DNA from: Clitoria ternatea
Lineage: Eukaryota; Streptophyta; Magnoliopsida; Fabales; Fabaceae
Direction of reading: 5' to 3'
Assembly: GCA_037962975.1 (NCBI GenBank)
Contig: CM075674.1
Location: 83,654,501-83,718,500 of the forward strand
DNA: 64,000 bases
Part shown: one piece after another, positions 11,087 through 19,721 of the stretch
How positions within the stretch are numbered: the first letter of the stretch is position 1
Layout: every line of letters starts with the position of its first letter
Position numbers and translations under genes: made by a program
Notes under the pieces: model-generated
Told to the model about the DNA's origin: nothing
The model's database searches: none
What the model saw: only the letters and a program-made list of their open reading frames with translations

Positions 11087-13649
11087 TTATTTCTTCTGAC
11101 TTGTATCTCCTTCCTTCCCTTTGCCTTTACCTCCGGCCTTGCCTTCATTAGCACCAGAGCTAGTTCCTTCACTTCTAAGCTTCAGGAAAGAAGGTCCCAT
11201 TGATTGGCCTTCAGGTAGAGGAGCGAACTTGTACGGGGTGTTAGGCGGATCCTCATGACGGTCTTTAACAACGGCCACCAGTTTCCCTTGGTGAAACTCA
11301 TAGAACGGATCCATACCATTCAAATTAAGTTCTACTTTGGGATTCCGGTATTGAACTTGACGAACAGCCAACCTGAAAGATTCCTTGACTGCTTGATCAC
11401 ACATATCTACAGCCTCAGCCAATTCTGCTTTCAAGGTTTTGACTTTGTCAGTCGAATCCGCCAACTTTAAGAGCAGCTCTTTCTCCTTACACGGCCAATC
11501 TTCTGCTCCTTGAGAATAGACAATCTTAGCCTCCTTCAGCTCTTCTCCCAGCTTCGAAGAACGTTCCTTCTCCGTACAAAGGCTGGCATGGAGGTCGGAA
11601 TTGATTTTCTTCTGGTCAAGTACTTGGACTTCCAGCTCATTGACAAGATACTTCAGTCTGGCAATTTCCTCATCCTTTTTGTACCCTTCCTCTTTGGAAG
11701 CCTCTAATCTACTTTCTAAACAGAGGATGTTTGCCTTATCCTTAGCAGCAGCAATGCTAAGGTCGTTAACCTTGCCAACCAATGAACTGAGCCTTTCATT
11801 GTCTTCTGAAAGCTTGCGAACCGACTTCAGAAGACCGGATAACTCTGCCAAGTGCTTCTGTCCGGCATCGCAAGCTTTGATTACTTCTCCGCTCTCCAAT
11901 GAAGGCTTCAGCTTGTACGGAGATTCAGGAACGCTCTCAGGAACAGAACCCTCATATACAAGGTATTGAGCAAGACCGGAATTACCTTCAGGAGGGCAGG
12001 GAGCTTTAGGTGCAAAGTAAGTTGTTATTGGTTTTGCACCAAAAGTAATCACGTTGCCTGGGGCATCCGGAGTATGCCCTTCCATTTTCTTTCCCTTAGA
12101 AGGCTCCGGATCAGTAGCCCCTTTCGAAGTTTTTGGTTTCTTGGGAGAAGGTTGAGGTTCCAAGGTCCTGGAGGAATCAATTTTTGCCTTTTTCCTTTTC
12201 TCTCCGCCCTTCTTAACCACCACATCAGGGGTCGGTTTCTCAGATCCGCCCTCTAGCAAGGGAATATCGTCACCAGCAGACGAAGTCAGTATTATGGTCT
12301 CAGCGGTAGCCTTCTTAGAATTCCATTTTGCCTGAATGTCATTTTCAGCCGCAACGGAGCTCTCTCCAGCTTTGAGCCCTTTCAACTTATTCATCTCTGG
12401 TGACTTCGTCTCGATTTCAACTGCAAAACCAAATAACACAATTAGAGATCGAAGATTTCGAAGCATGATATATAAAAGCATGAAAAATGGCAGGAAAATT
12501 ACGTAAATATTCCTCGCGGGTAGACTTTGACCCTAGCAAACGCCTGCAGGAGAAAAATTTATGCGAGGCGGTATATGACTGAAGAGCGGAAAGAACAGAA
12601 ACTGAAGATGGGCTCAATTCATCTTCCTCAGTGTAATACGCCTGGGAGGTTAATAAGAAATGCTCATGCGTCCAGGCTACAGGAAATTTCGGAATCCCAT
12701 CTTCAGTTAACCAAAAAACTGGTTCGTTAGGCTGGACACTGATCTTCGTAAAGTAAGATTTAAAAGAACGACCATCAACTTTGGCGGAGTCAGTGTAAGA
12801 CTCAAAGTTGATGATCTTGGAAAGAGTCCGGAGGGTTATCAAACTCACTCCCCCCTTCTCCTTATTCACACGACGGACCACTTGGGAGAAATAGAAGAGC
12901 ATAGCCACCGTCGATTTAAAGTTAAAGTGCTCCCCAAGCACTTCAAGAGAACGGACCAACCCCCATCTGTTGGGGTGAAGCTGCGAAGGGGCGTAGTCCA
13001 AAAATCTCAGAACCCCCATCTGAAACTTCGTGAAGGGGAGGCGCACACCTAGATTCAGAAACAGAAAGTCATACATATATATGGACCTTTCGTCCGGTGT
13101 ATGACATATCCGTTCTGTTGGAAGCGGAGCAAACACCATAAATTGAAACCTGCACTCCTCCTTCTTGAAGACTGTAAAGCGCGGCTCTAATTCTGCTCCG
13201 TCCTCCCGAGCGTGAATGGACGGTGTTTCACGAAATTCCTCAGCCACCCAACTGAATGGACGCTTCCGTTGGAACTTCACCCAATCAATCCGGTGTGCAA
13301 CTACATTGCACAGGCCGGAAGCTGTCTTCATTATGTACTGTTGAGAGGGTGCTTCCCCACCAGATGTTCTTCCTCCAGTCGTCTTCTTTACTGCCATCGT
13401 AAAAGCTTTTACGCTGCGGTAAAAATCCACATCATCAGAGAGGTACAAATCAGCACTCTCAGCACTCTCACTAGAGGAGGATTCTGAAGAGGGTATTATC
13501 ACCCTCCGCCTCTGATACGGCGACGCCTCCCTCTCTGAATATAGTGGCTTCGATTGGAAGATCACTGGGATCCTCCCACCACGAGCTGAGGGATTTCGAG
13601 TTAAGGCCCTTCCTCCTCTTCCCCTAGAGCTAAAACCTCTCCTAGACAT
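11087..13649 (-). CDS. Antisense gene 1 of the Tat element (two exons, 826 aa, nuclear/coiled-coil protein)
   Basis: Exon 1 is 13649-12503 and exon 2 is 12420-11087, joined across an 82-base GT-AG intron (12421-12502). The join is in frame (codon split 1+2) and gives 827 codons including stop. An Arg/Gly-rich N-terminus and Ser-rich acidic stretch precede a globular domain (about residues 100-370) with the motifs FAPLPTERICH, SIYMYDFLFLNLGVRLP and SQLHPNRWGL. This resembles the plant gypsy-associated transposon-protein domain (Transposase_28-like; from memory). Exon 2 has basic nuclear-signal-like clusters (KKAKID, PKKPKTSK), a coiled coil, and a C-terminal block with GMDPFYEFHQGKL and HEDPP. 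Antisense 3' ORFs are known in Retand-like Tat elements; their function is unknown. This copy is fully open, unlike gag-pol. It is paralogous to antisense gene 2. Confidence 0.8.
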
Positions 13650-14045
13650 TTACAGATACTGAAAGAAGATACGAAAAGTCGAACGAAAATGGTTACCTAA
13701 GGATGAAGGAGGATAGTGAATCAAAATTCACAGAGGCAAACACGAAGATCTTCTCGAAACTTTTGCAGGGTTTCGTCAAGGGAGCAAGAAGAAGTGATTA
13801 CTGGAATTGCCAAATATGTCTTTTTCAGGGCATGAAAGCTCTCAAATACCGATTCAAGCAACCTGTCATTTACTCTCAAACGACTCTCCCTTTTTGCGGA
13901 TCAAAATAGTCGTTTTGAACCCAAAGACGCGAAAATGCCATCGTTTTGTCACAGAGCCTTCTAAATGGGCCTATTAAATCCAAATTCTAGGCCCACCAAG
14001 TTCCTGTGTGACGGTTATTAAGACATGCGCATTTAATGCAATAAT

Positions 14046-14086
14046 GGCTCGCCCACGTGAGTAAAGGCATTAAATGTCCAATCATG
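14046..14086 (-). promoter_or_regulatory. Conserved G-box block upstream of antisense gene 1
   Basis: GGCTCGCCCACGTG followed by GCATTAAATGTC and AATCATG is almost identical to 18335-18374, the corresponding position upstream of antisense gene 2. The flanking non-coding DNA has diverged much more. CACGTG (14054-14059) is a G-box, a bZIP/bHLH site. The block lies about 400 bases upstream of the antisense start, so a minus-strand promoter element is a reasonable inference. Confidence 0.5.
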
Positions 14087-14235
14087 AGAAACGTGGCCAC
14101 CATTACTCGAATACCAAGGGTTACAAAATTCAATAAACTTCTGAGATTCTCATTGTTCGAATCCATCCTCAAGAGTTTCATCATAACGGAACCTTGTTAT
14201 AAGAGCGGATATTTACACAATAGTACGATCGGTAT

Positions 14236-14280
14236 AGCTTATATGAGCAAATTTACTAATTCCTCACATAAGCTAGGGGG
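14236..14280 (+). promoter_or_regulatory. Internal duplicate of the polypurine-tract hairpin
   Basis: AGCTTATATGA (14236-14246) and TCACATAAGCT (14264-14274) form an 11-bp stem with one A-C mismatch, followed directly by AGGGGG. The arrangement mirrors the true PPT at 18599-18646, but it is followed by CTAGTAG rather than an LTR. This marks the end of the first copy of the duplicated 3' module. Confidence 0.7.
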
Positions 14281-14340
14281 CTAGTAGAGTACTACTGAAA
14301 TCCGATTTCGGATATGAAAATTGAACACTTAATCCGTACA

Positions 14341-14885
14341 ATTGAGAATCATTCATCTCAATCCGTACTCCTACGATTGAAAAAACGTCCCCAGGACGGA
14401 TGATCTCAATCACCTATTATGTGATCTGACGATGTAACTCCTGACGATGTGAACTTTTCCAGGACGGATGATCTCAATCACCTATTATGTGATCTGACGA
14501 TGTAACTCCTGACGATGTGAACTTTTCCAGGACGGATGATCTCAATCACCTATTATGTGATCTGACGATGTAACTCCTGACGATGTAAACTTTTCCAGGA
14601 CGGATGATCTCAATCACCTATTCTGTGATCTGACGATGTAACTCCTGGCGCCGTACATATCCCCAGGACGGATGATCTCAATCACCTATTATGTGATCTG
14701 ATGATGTAACTCCTGGTACGAACAATCCCCATCATCATTCTTATGATGAAAGATTTTGAAAGTTAATCCGCGCTTTCGCTCTCAAGTGGTATTCTCCCAG
14801 GACGGATACTCTTTATCACCTACTCTGTGGTACAATAACGTAACTCCTGGCGTAAACAAACTCCCATCATCATCCTTATGATGGA
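14341..14885 (+). repeat. Hairpin repeat cluster B (68-bp tandem array)
   Basis: AGGACGGATGATCTCAATCAC recurs at 14393, 14461, 14529, 14597 and 14665 with an exact 68-base period, plus a diverged copy at 14799 (134 bases further). Each folds with ATCAC/GTGAT, TCA/TGA and AGGA/TCCT paired around a CTATTAT loop. Two further small hairpins of another type (CATCAT...ATGATG) follow at about 14730-14748 and 14866-14883. A 7-bp hairpin, ATTGAGA/TCTCAAT (14341-14362), opens the cluster. It sits between antisense gene 1's 5' side and antisense gene 2's 3' end, the same relative place as cluster A. Confidence 0.85.
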
Positions 14886-15350
14886 AGACTCAAACACCAC
14901 TTTCTTACACCTTTGCAGTTCCCCAAACTTGGAACAATATTCTTACAATGGACGACATTGATTCTCCAGTGAGAGTAACACGGATTAAGAACAGTCATCC
15001 GTCCTGTTACACTATTTTACTAAACGACGGATCGGCTCCTCCTTTCCCCAAAAGAATTAAGGATCATGCCCTAAAGACAGGCACCCTTTTCTTAACACAC
15101 ACTTGGGACATGTATATATTTCTCCGTTCTAAATTCATTTGTTGTTTAATCTTCCGAGGCAATTATTTCAGTTCGACCTCAAGGTTAATCATATAGAACG
15201 GATTAACAACGACTTAAATGACATATATGCATGAAATGTTGGAGACAAATTTCTTAAATGAATTTTATTCATGAAAAACGAAATTACACATAACTGTTCA
15301 AAACCGGAGTTGATCCCGGAATACAACTCTACATATAAATAAAAACAAGA

Positions 15351-17666
15351 CTACGGAGGAGGAATTTGCTCTTCAGCTTTCTGTGCTTCCTTAGCTCCAG
15401 GCTCTTGTGTCCCTTCCTTTGGGATTTCCTCAGGAATTCCCCCTCCGGGAGCCTCAGTTCCTTCCGCAGACGAGGTGACCTCAGACGTAGGAAGAACGTA
15501 ATCTGGTCCCATAGTTTGACCCTCAGGAAGAGGAGGCAAACCGTACAAGGACGTCGGAGGATCTTCATGACGACCATCAACCACGGTAACCAACTTTCCT
15601 CCATGGAATTCATAGAACGGATCCATTCCATAGAGGCTAAGTTTCACAGTGGGGTTGCGGTAGAAAACTTGGCGTATAGCTAGGCCGAAGGATTCTTCAA
15701 CCGCCTGGTTGCATATATCAATAGCTTCCTGCTTCTCAGCTTTCACTATAGCCAATTCTTCCTGCAACCTCGATAGCTCCCCACTTGATCCTCCAGATTC
15801 TGTTCTCCCAGCCTTCAGTCCCTCGATCTCAAGAAGGAGCCTCTTCTCCTTTCGGGACCACTCCTCAGCGGCAACTTTGCTCTTATCCTCGAGCTCAACC
15901 TGCTTAGCCTGGCTGCTACGGAGTTCTTCCTTTGATTTGTTAAGCGTTTCCTCCCTCTCTGCCAATTTATCTTCCAAGTCTTTGAGAATACCTTTAAGCT
16001 TAAGGTTCTCTTTGTTCATAATATCCCCAAACTCTTTAGACTTGGCAAGACGGTCTTCCATTAATTTTATAGTGGCTTTATCCTTCCCTGACGAGAGGTT
16101 GAGCTGTTCTAATTTATCACTCAGCTCATCAACCTTATCAACATTGTCAGCTAACAAACTGAACGAGTGAAGCATTCCAGTCAGTTCTGCTAATTGCCAT
16201 TTTCCGGCCTCACACGCTTCCTTGATTTCTTTAGTGTTAAGCGTGGGCCGGAGTTCATACATCGGTTGAGGAAGAATCGCTGGGGTTGCTCCCCGATATG
16301 AGAGGAAGGGGGTAAGGAATGAAGTTGTTGGGTAGGAGATCGGATTAGGCCTAGGAACCCCGGCAGCAATCCCTTTATGGAATCCGGAGGAAACATCAGC
16401 TGCATCCGAGGTTTCTACAGCCTTACCTTCTGGAGTTTTACGTTTCTTCGACGGACCCCCGAAAGAATCATTCTTGATTTTTCTCCTCCTCTCAGTTATT
16501 GGGGGCTGACCCGTAGCTGCGCCAACACCGGTTGAACCGCCCTCCACCAGCAGAATCTCCCCTTCAACATCCGAAGTCAGGATGATCAATTCAGGACGAT
16601 CCCTTGCAGAGGGCTTGGCCTGAATTTCATTTTCGTGGGCTATGGATTTACCTGCCGCTTTAAATCCCTTTAACTTATTCATCTCCGGAGATTCTTGTTC
16701 TATCTCACCTGCATGCACAAACACAAGATATTGACAACCACGAAATACTCGATACATTTGGCAAAGGAGAAAAAGAGAAATAAAATGAGAATTACATAGA
16801 TATTCATCCCGGACTCCGCTTGAACTACTTAAAAGACGCCTACACGAAAATACTTTAGAGCGTGTAGTGTGCGCTTCAAGTGCGAACAACACTTTCGACG
16901 ATTCAGGGGATAGCTCGGATTGATCAGCATAATATGCTTGGGAGTTTAAAAGAAAATGTTTATGGGTCCAACTCAAAGGAAATTTGTTAAGACCATCTTC
17001 ATCCCTCCAAAAGAATGGTTTCTTCTTCCTAACAGATATCCGAGTAAAGTAGGATTTAAATGATTTTCCATCGACTTTGGCCAAATCGGTGTAAGATTCA
17101 AAGTTTACAAAAGAACAGAGAGTTCGGACTGTCACTAGGCCAATACCGCCCTGCTTGTTAGCCCTCCGAACTACTTGAGTGTAATAAAACAGCATCGCTA
17201 CTGTGGGCGTGAAGTTGAAATGATCCCCCAGAACCTCCAGAGCACGGATGAGGCCCCAACCGTTGGGATGAAGTTGAGAGCGTGCGCAGTTTAAGAACCT
17301 CAACACACCCATCTGAAGCTCGGATAAGGGAAAACGAACTCCCAGGTAATGAAATATGAAATCGTACATGTATACAGAACGGTCATTGGGTACGACATGG
17401 CATATCCGCTCTGTAGGAAGTGGTGCAAATACCCTAAACCACTTCTTCATTTCTTCTTCTGCATAAAGCGTGAACCTTGGTTGAATTCGGGGTCCATCCT
17501 CGTCTGCATGACGGGAAGCCAAGTTCTTAAACTCACTAGCTACCCAACAGAAAGGCCATTTAGCCTGAAGTTCTTCCCAATTCAACCTAGAAACAGCAAC
17601 GCTGTAAAGACCTTCTCTTGTCTTCAGAATGGTATTATCTCCGGAAGTCCCTTCTCCAGCAGCCAT
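15351..17666 (-). CDS. Antisense gene 2 of the Tat element (about 742 aa after splicing)
   Basis: It is paralogous to antisense gene 1 along its length: FAPLPTERICH, SVYMYDFIFHYLGVRFP, SQLHPNGWGL, VDGKSFKSYFTRISV, then ESPEMNKLKGFKA, a KKRK basic cluster (SKKRKTPEGK), a long coiled coil, and a C-terminal GMDPFYEFHGGKL and HEDPP. An 87-base intron (16709-16795) with GTAATT donor and CAG acceptor sits at the same codon as in gene 1. Because 87 is a multiple of three and open, unspliced mRNA would also be translatable (771 aa). The start at 17666 is internal relative to gene 1: the homologous N-terminal extension can be traced to about 17930 but contains a stop (17676-17678) and looks decayed. 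The ATG at 17666 is thus the first usable one. Function is unknown. Confidence 0.78.
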   Translation of the reverse strand: MAAGEGTSGDNTILKTREGLYSVAVSRLNWEELQAKWPFCWVASEFKNLASRHADEDGPRIQPRFTLYAEEEMKKWFRVFAPLPTERICHVVPNDRSVYMYDFIFHYLGVRFPLSELQMGVLRFLNCARSQLHPNGWGLIRALEVLGDHFNFTPTVAMLFYYTQVVRRANKQGGIGLVTVRTLCSFVNFESYTDLAKVDGKSFKSYFTRISVRKKKPFFWRDEDGLNKFPLSWTHKHFLLNSQAYYADQSELSPESSKVLFALEAHTTRSKVFSCRRLLSSSSGVRDEYLCNSHFISLFLLCQMYRVFRGCQYLVFVHAGEIEQESPEMNKLKGFKAAGKSIAHENEIQAKPSARDRPELIILTSDVEGEILLVEGGSTGVGAATGQPPITERRRKIKNDSFGGPSKKRKTPEGKAVETSDAADVSSGFHKGIAAGVPRPNPISYPTTSFLTPFLSYRGATPAILPQPMYELRPTLNTKEIKEACEAGKWQLAELTGMLHSFSLLADNVDKVDELSDKLEQLNLSSGKDKATIKLMEDRLAKSKEFGDIMNKENLKLKGILKDLEDKLAEREETLNKSKEELRSSQAKQVELEDKSKVAAEEWSRKEKRLLLEIEGLKAGRTESGGSSGELSRLQEELAIVKAEKQEAIDICNQAVEESFGLAIRQVFYRNPTVKLSLYGMDPFYEFHGGKLVTVVDGRHEDPPTSLYGLPPLPEGQTMGPDYVLPTSEVTSSAEGTEAPGGGIPEEIPKEGTQEPGAKEAQKAEEQIPPP

Positions 17667-18334
17667 CTGAATCGCCTAGACCGAACTCTTTAATCTACGA
17701 TAAAAAATCATATCGTCAGAAAGGTGATAACCATTACTCACTTCATTTTTTAAAGCGACTACAATCAGAGGACGACTCTGAGAAGGGAAAAGTCACTTTC
17801 CACAGTGAGTAAGATCCCCTTTCTGAGCGACATGACTCAGCCCTAGGAAGAATCACAAGGATTCTTCCCCATGACTGTTAGGGTTGCGAGAAATTAATCT
17901 CCCCCTAAATAAAGCACATTCTCTTCAAGCAAAAATAGTATACCAAAACAAGATGAAAATAGCATGGGAAAGTTACCTCAGATGATGATGAGGACGAAAA
18001 CTGAGAAAAATCTCGTAGAACAAGCGACAAACTTCCTTATGAAATTTTTGCAGAGTGTTGCTAAGAAATCAGAAACGAGTGGAACCCAGAATCCACTAAG
18101 TGTTTCTTTTATAGGAAATGAAAAGGCTCAGTTACCACCTCTTGAAGTTGTGACGCTCTCAACTAAACGCGTTGGTTCACAAGTGAAACGACGCAACCGT
18201 TCCGAATTCATGGGCGCCAAAACAATATCCATTCGACAAAGGGCCTATCTACTAGGCCCAAAAGTTTCGAAAAATGTAGGCCCATTAAGCCCTAAACGAC
18301 AGTTATTGAGATTTCCATCTCAGACGCGATAATT
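17667..18334. other. Decayed N-terminal region and leader of antisense gene 2
   Basis: On the minus strand, traces homologous to gene 1's Arg/Gly-rich N-terminus and the LSDD-FYR segment are recognisable up to about 17930. They are broken by a stop three codons before the present ATG and by frame changes. Beyond that is non-coding 5' flank. Confidence 0.55.
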
Positions 18335-18374
18335 GCTCGCCCACGTGGTTAAAAGCATTAAATGTCTAATCATG
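18335..18374 (-). promoter_or_regulatory. Conserved G-box block upstream of antisense gene 2
   Basis: GCTCGCCCACGTG, then GCATTAAATGTCTAATCATG, match the block at 14046-14086 almost base for base; CACGTG is at 18342-18347. It is a probable part of a minus-strand promoter within the element. Conservation between diverged paralogous flanks is the main support. Confidence 0.5.
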
Positions 18375-18598
18375 CGACGCAATTCACGCTTTACAGCCGT
18401 TACGCGAACTTCAAGAGCCTTCAATTCCAATAAACTCTTGAAATTCTCATACAACGAATCTTTGTCTGAATCCGTTATGATAACATCACTACATCGGATC
18501 GTTTAATCTAAGAACGGTTCTTTGCAATATAATAACAAATGCTAAGGAACTGTTATACGCGTAAGCTTACCGATATTCAGACCTCTCGCAGGTTGAGT

Positions 18599-18646
18599 AG
18601 CTTATGTGAACAACCACTCAGTCCCTCACACAAGCTAGGGGACATA
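18599..18646 (+). promoter_or_regulatory. Polypurine tract with adjacent hairpin
   Basis: AGGGGACATA abuts the 3' LTR at 18647 and is the plus-strand primer site. Directly 5' lies AGCTTATGTGA (18599-18609) paired with TCACACAAGCT (18626-18636), an 11-bp stem with a single mismatch. Confidence 0.8.
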
Positions 18647-19379
18647 TGATCCGGTCTCAATACCGGTATCCGATCTGCAAGACATATTTCAACGTCTTTG
18701 TCAAGATATCAACGTGTAACCGGTGTCATCGGTATACATCCGGACTGTAATTCCGTATCAGGCACTCTCCCTATACCGGTTGTTCAGGATAACACCATGA
18801 CACCGGATAACACACACGTCGCTATGCAAAAGACAAGAATCATTGCTACAGGGACCGATCAATAATTCCCAGCACTACAAGCCAAATTCTGCTCACAGGG
18901 ATGGTCAACTTGTTCCCTAATCCTAGTCTATACTCTCCATGCTCAATATAAAATAGCCACTTGACCCAATCATGCTAGTAAGTGCGCAATAAAATAATGC
19001 TAATGGAAGTTAGTGGTTCCCCACTAACGAGTCCTCGTAAAACGAGCCAATCAGGTATATGAACTCTCTTCATCAATGAAGTGTGGGAAGGGGAACTTAA
19101 TCTAGAAAAAAACGATTACTCTCTGAAATACATTCCTTACTTGGAATATTATCACTGACTTGAGCGTCGGAGAATCTTTGCAGGTGACACCACCATTCGC
19201 CCACATCAACGCGTTAGGTCGGTGTGAAGGATCTCCAGAACGCCCAATCCGCTCTCCTCACGCAAGGACAACGGATATTTATACCGGATACTCATACATC
19301 CGGTCTTCTATACAGTATTTACATACTATTTGTGATTGACTTGACTCCGGATCTCTAGACCCCGGTTCAGGACAGATCA
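18647..19379 (+). repeat. 3' LTR of the Tat element
   Basis: 733 bp, TG...CA, nearly identical to the 5' LTR (nine transitions, one 3-bp insertion). It is followed by the second copy of the CCTTC target duplication. Confidence 0.95.
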
Positions 19380-19721
19380 CCTTCCATTATTAAAAGAAAA
19401 GATATAGAGGGAAGCCAAAATCATAGCGACGGTGCAAGACTTTCGTCACTAGTACAAACCATAGCGACGGTGAATACCGTTGCTACTATTTGGCGCCAAC
19501 AGAAAACCCTGGCGGGAATGCAAAACAAGGTGGAGCTACAAAATGGCGACGGTACTAGCGACGGTGTTTATAATTTCTAGCGACCGAGTCCTCTTTCGGT
19601 CGCTACATGAGTCGCTAACATCTTTTTGGTCCCTTTTCGAACAAGGCGGTCGCTAAGTCGGTCGCTAATTAGCGACGGGGTAATGTCGTCGCTAATTTGA
19701 GGTAGCTGTTTAGGGTTTTTT
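19380..19721. mobile_element. CACTA-like element, right part with subterminal repeats
   Basis: This continues the AGCGACGGT/ACCGTCGCT and CGGTCGCTA motifs that were interrupted at 3228. A possible terminus is ...TTTTTTTAGTTGTG at about 19721 (inverted: CACAACTAAAAAAA), a variant of the CACTA end. I could not find its partner on the left, so the boundary is tentative. Confidence 0.55.

Larger units (their letters stand above)
3229..19379 (+). mobile_element. Complete Ty3/gypsy LTR retrotransposon, Tat lineage, 16.15 kb
   Basis: Two LTRs (3229-3958, 18647-19379) start TG and end CA and are flanked by a perfect 5-bp target duplication CCTTC (3224-3228, 19380-19384). Inside are a primer binding site, gag-pol with protease, reverse transcriptase, RNase H, a second RNase H and integrase, then about 9 kb carrying two antisense genes, hairpin repeats and the polypurine tract. 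The extra RNase H between the RT module and integrase defines the Tat lineage (Ogre/Retand/TatI); antisense ORFs downstream of integrase are known in Retand-like members. The two LTRs differ by nine substitutions, all transitions, and one 3-bp indel (about 98.8% identity). The insertion is therefore young, roughly half a million years if 1.3e-8 per site per year is assumed. gag-pol carries six in-frame stops plus a 5' frame change, so this copy is not autonomous. Confidence 0.95.

Noticed and set aside
14393..14850. Regular repeat-spacer look that could suggest a CRISPR array
   Set aside because: The sequence is a plant retrotransposon. The units are 68-bp tandem repeats with near-identical spacers, and no cas genes are present.
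10665..15196. Plus-strand frames at 10665-10910, 12527-12730, 13703-14284 and 14948-15196
   Set aside because: They lie opposite antisense genes or in hairpin-rich spacer and have no domain or paired conservation between the two modules.
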